A DNA stretch of 64,000 bases. It comes from JABFXX01 sp964419605 (GTDB taxonomy: Bacteria; Myxococcota_A; Polyangia; Haliangiales; Haliangiaceae). Position 1 is the first letter of the stretch. Each line of letters begins with the position of its first letter. Both the position numbers and the translations under genes were made by a program. The notes below the pieces were generated by a model. It ran no database searches and had not been told where the DNA came from. It saw only the letters and a list, made by a program, of their open reading frames with translations. Location: NCBI GenBank assembly GCA_964419605.1, contig CAYQQM010000009.1, positions 19,235-83,234 on the forward strand, in the 5' to 3' direction. Below, one piece after another: positions 60,355 through 64,000 of this stretch.

Positions 60355-61890
60355 CTATCGCCGGCTACGCGCGATGGGGATACTTGGACTGGTGACGCCC
60401 GCGCCCAAGTCCGCCGAGGGGTCAAACGGGACGCTCGCACCGCCGCGCCACTGCCGGAGCTCGACGAGCGGTGGCTGATCGCTGCGCGGCTGAATAAGCA
60501 CATGGGTAAAGCTGCGACGCAGTCCCGGTCGCAATGCGGGCAGCCACGTCCCCGCATTGATGTACACACCACGGTTGCTGCGAGGCGCTGCCGGTCTGGG
60601 CGGGGCTTCACTCGGCTCCGGCTCGATGAGTGGGGGATCGATCTCTTGCCACCGGGGATCGTGCGTGTGCCCGAACACCACCACGGGAGCGTCGACGATT
60701 TGCTGCAGTCGGCGGGGCACGGCGCGCATCGGCAACTGCGACGCCACGGTATGGTTGCCCAGCTTGCGCAGCAGCGATGAAGCAAACGCAAAAACGGCGA
60801 GTGTGAGCGCCAGGCCCCAGGCCAGCGGCAGTGCAATAACCAGCACCAGCGACACCACGCCCGCACTCGCGACGACTCCCCATTGGTCGAGCAGCATCAG
60901 GCGCGCGAGTCGTCGCCAACTCAGCGTAAGCGGCGCTCGGGCCAAGTGGTCGATCGCGCGAGCCGTATCGCGTGTCACACCGCCTCGCGCCGCCGCCTGC
61001 TCCAATCGCTCGGCGTGAATCGAACGCCGAGCTCTCCGACGACTGAAAGATCGATGCATCCATCCGGCGACGATCAGCGCCCATGCAAACCGACAATACG
61101 CGCCAATCAGATGAGCGAACGAGCGGACGCCCCTTCCCCAGCCGTAGCGCAGGAACCCGCCAAAGCTCCACTCCTCGATCCCGTGCGGATCGATGTCGGG
61201 CGACGCTCGGCCGAGGTAGCGCACTGCGGAGTAATCAGCGTTCCACACCAAGCGATCCTCCTTGGGATCGGTCGGCGCAAGGTTGAACTCAAACGAGCAG
61301 CCTTCGTCGTAGACATGTCCGTGCTCGATCCACACCGTGCCGGGAATGTAGACAAACCAAGGAACCACTCGAATGCGCGTTAACGCATCGTCGCTCGCGC
61401 CGCACTGCCGCAGATGGCGTTCAAGCACCGCAACTACGTCTGGTTCGAGTAGTTCGACGTCGTGATTGCCTACGACGATGTCGATCGAGTGATGAGCGCT
61501 CGCAAACCGAACCAGCTCGCGAAGAACTGCACTATGACGTGAGCAAATCTCATCGAGGCGGCGCACACCGGCCTGCGTGCCGCGCCCAAGTCCGAACCTG
61601 CGCTCGTCCGAATTGCGCGCCGGAAGCTCCGGCGAACCCGGAATCACCACAGACATGAAGTCGAACAGGTCGCCCGCGATGACCAATCGCCACGGTCGAC
61701 CGCCGAGCCGGCGCGTGCCCTGAAACCGGACGAAATCGCAGAACGCTCGAGCCCCCCGATCCACCGCGTCGCTGCGCTCTTTCGAGGCACCGGGCAGCAG
61801 CTCCTCACCGAGATGAAGATCGCTGACGACCAATATGTTGGCAGCTACGGTCACGGATCCTGCGACGGCCCCACCGCCGAACCGTAACAC
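60355..61890 (-). CDS. Calcineurin-like metallophosphoesterase with membrane segment
   Basis: 511 residues from GTG 61890. Metallophosphoesterase motifs: ILVVSDLHLGEELLP (DxH), LVIAGDLFDFMSV (GDxxD), DIVVGNHDVELLE (GNHD) and VVFGHTHDPRWQ (GHTH). A hydrophobic pair of helices (VVASAGVVSLVLVIALPLAW, LALTLAVFAFASSLLR) near residues 340-385 splits the domain before the final His motif, so the enzyme appears membrane-associated. The family includes UDP-diacylglucosamine hydrolases and phosphatases; substrate unknown. Confidence 0.85.
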   Translation of the reverse strand: MLRFGGGAVAGSVTVAANILVVSDLHLGEELLPGASKERSDAVDRGARAFCDFVRFQGTRRLGGRPWRLVIAGDLFDFMSVVIPGSPELPARNSDERRFGLGRGTQAGVRRLDEICSRHSAVLRELVRFASAHHSIDIVVGNHDVELLEPDVVAVLERHLRQCGASDDALTRIRVVPWFVYIPGTVWIEHGHVYDEGCSFEFNLAPTDPKEDRLVWNADYSAVRYLGRASPDIDPHGIEEWSFGGFLRYGWGRGVRSFAHLIGAYCRFAWALIVAGWMHRSFSRRRARRSIHAERLEQAAARGGVTRDTARAIDHLARAPLTLSWRRLARLMLLDQWGVVASAGVVSLVLVIALPLAWGLALTLAVFAFASSLLRKLGNHTVASQLPMRAVPRRLQQIVDAPVVVFGHTHDPRWQEIDPPLIEPEPSEAPPRPAAPRSNRGVYINAGTWLPALRPGLRRSFTHVLIQPRSDQPPLVELRQWRGGASVPFDPSADLGAGVTSPSIPIARSRR

Positions 61891-61952
61891 GCGCCACCAA
61901 GATAAGCACAGTTGCCCCGCGATCTGCGGGGTTGTGGTAAGCCAGCCACCTC

Positions 61953-64000
<2,048 letters not shown>

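Overview
The window looks like a draft or metagenome-assembled contig of a high-GC myxobacterium (Myxococcota, broadly the Haliangium/Polyangia kind). The evidence is: two proteins with a MYXO-CTERM-type tail (a Gly-Cys signature, a transmembrane helix and an Arg cluster), many lipoproteins, PilZ proteins, a TRAP-associated TatT lipoprotein, an LPMO-like secreted protein and GTG/TTG starts. Two runs of exactly 100 N (14906-15005 and 24527-24626) are assembly gaps, and both fall inside low-complexity repeats within genes.

Layout. 1-5.3 kb: a partial lipoprotein gene, then a dense toxin-antitoxin island (two BrnTA pairs, HicAB, ParDE, VapBC, a BrnA remnant), with candidate palindromic operators beside four of the five modules. 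5.3-13.1 kb: a queE-ridA-FKBP operon, a SUMF1-like lipoprotein, an ArsB/SLC13-type permease, a large cytochrome-like lipoprotein and Cu/Zn superoxide dismutase. 13.1-27 kb: mfd, two hypothetical genes, an envelope protein, the methionine sulfoxide repair pair msrP plus a fused msrQ-flavin reductase-ferredoxin, two PpiC/SurA chaperones, a PilZ protein and two exported proteins. 27-34.6 kb: a proteostasis operon clpB-dnaJ-lon and a double PilZ/CheX-like protein. 34.8-40.5 kb: a VOC protein, tRNA-Leu(UAG) with a duplicated 3' end, exported proteins, a MepA-type endopeptidase, TatT and a glycosyltransferase. 40.7-48.8 kb: a tightly packed carotenoid operon (ABC exporter pair, crtY, crtE, crtI, crtB, a His-rich membrane protein, a GyrI-like protein). 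48.9-56 kb: a lipoprotein form of VgrG, an LPMO-like protein, a VWA remnant, a HEAT-repeat protein, a second cytochrome-like lipoprotein and a Cys-rich lipoprotein. 56-64 kb: a VapC remnant, mutS, an AAA/DUF4143 ATPase, a metallophosphoesterase and the start of an HdrD-like membrane Fe-S oxidoreductase.

The most unusual theme is that short palindromic or tandem-repeat elements sit in frame inside protein-coding genes. A 164-bp TA-flanked MITE adds 54 codons to crtB without breaking the frame, and one end of a related element lies upstream of clpB. A 60-bp palindromic repeat is iterated inside a PilZ gene, and a related unit plus 9-bp and 18-bp repeats makes up the N-terminus of the msrQ fusion. 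A 66-bp Ala/Ser/Pro/Gly repeat followed by three consecutive hairpins lies inside the RNA-polymerase-interaction region of mfd. This resembles the in-frame palindromic elements known from Rickettsia. All functional statements here come from reading motifs by eye; no database search was run.
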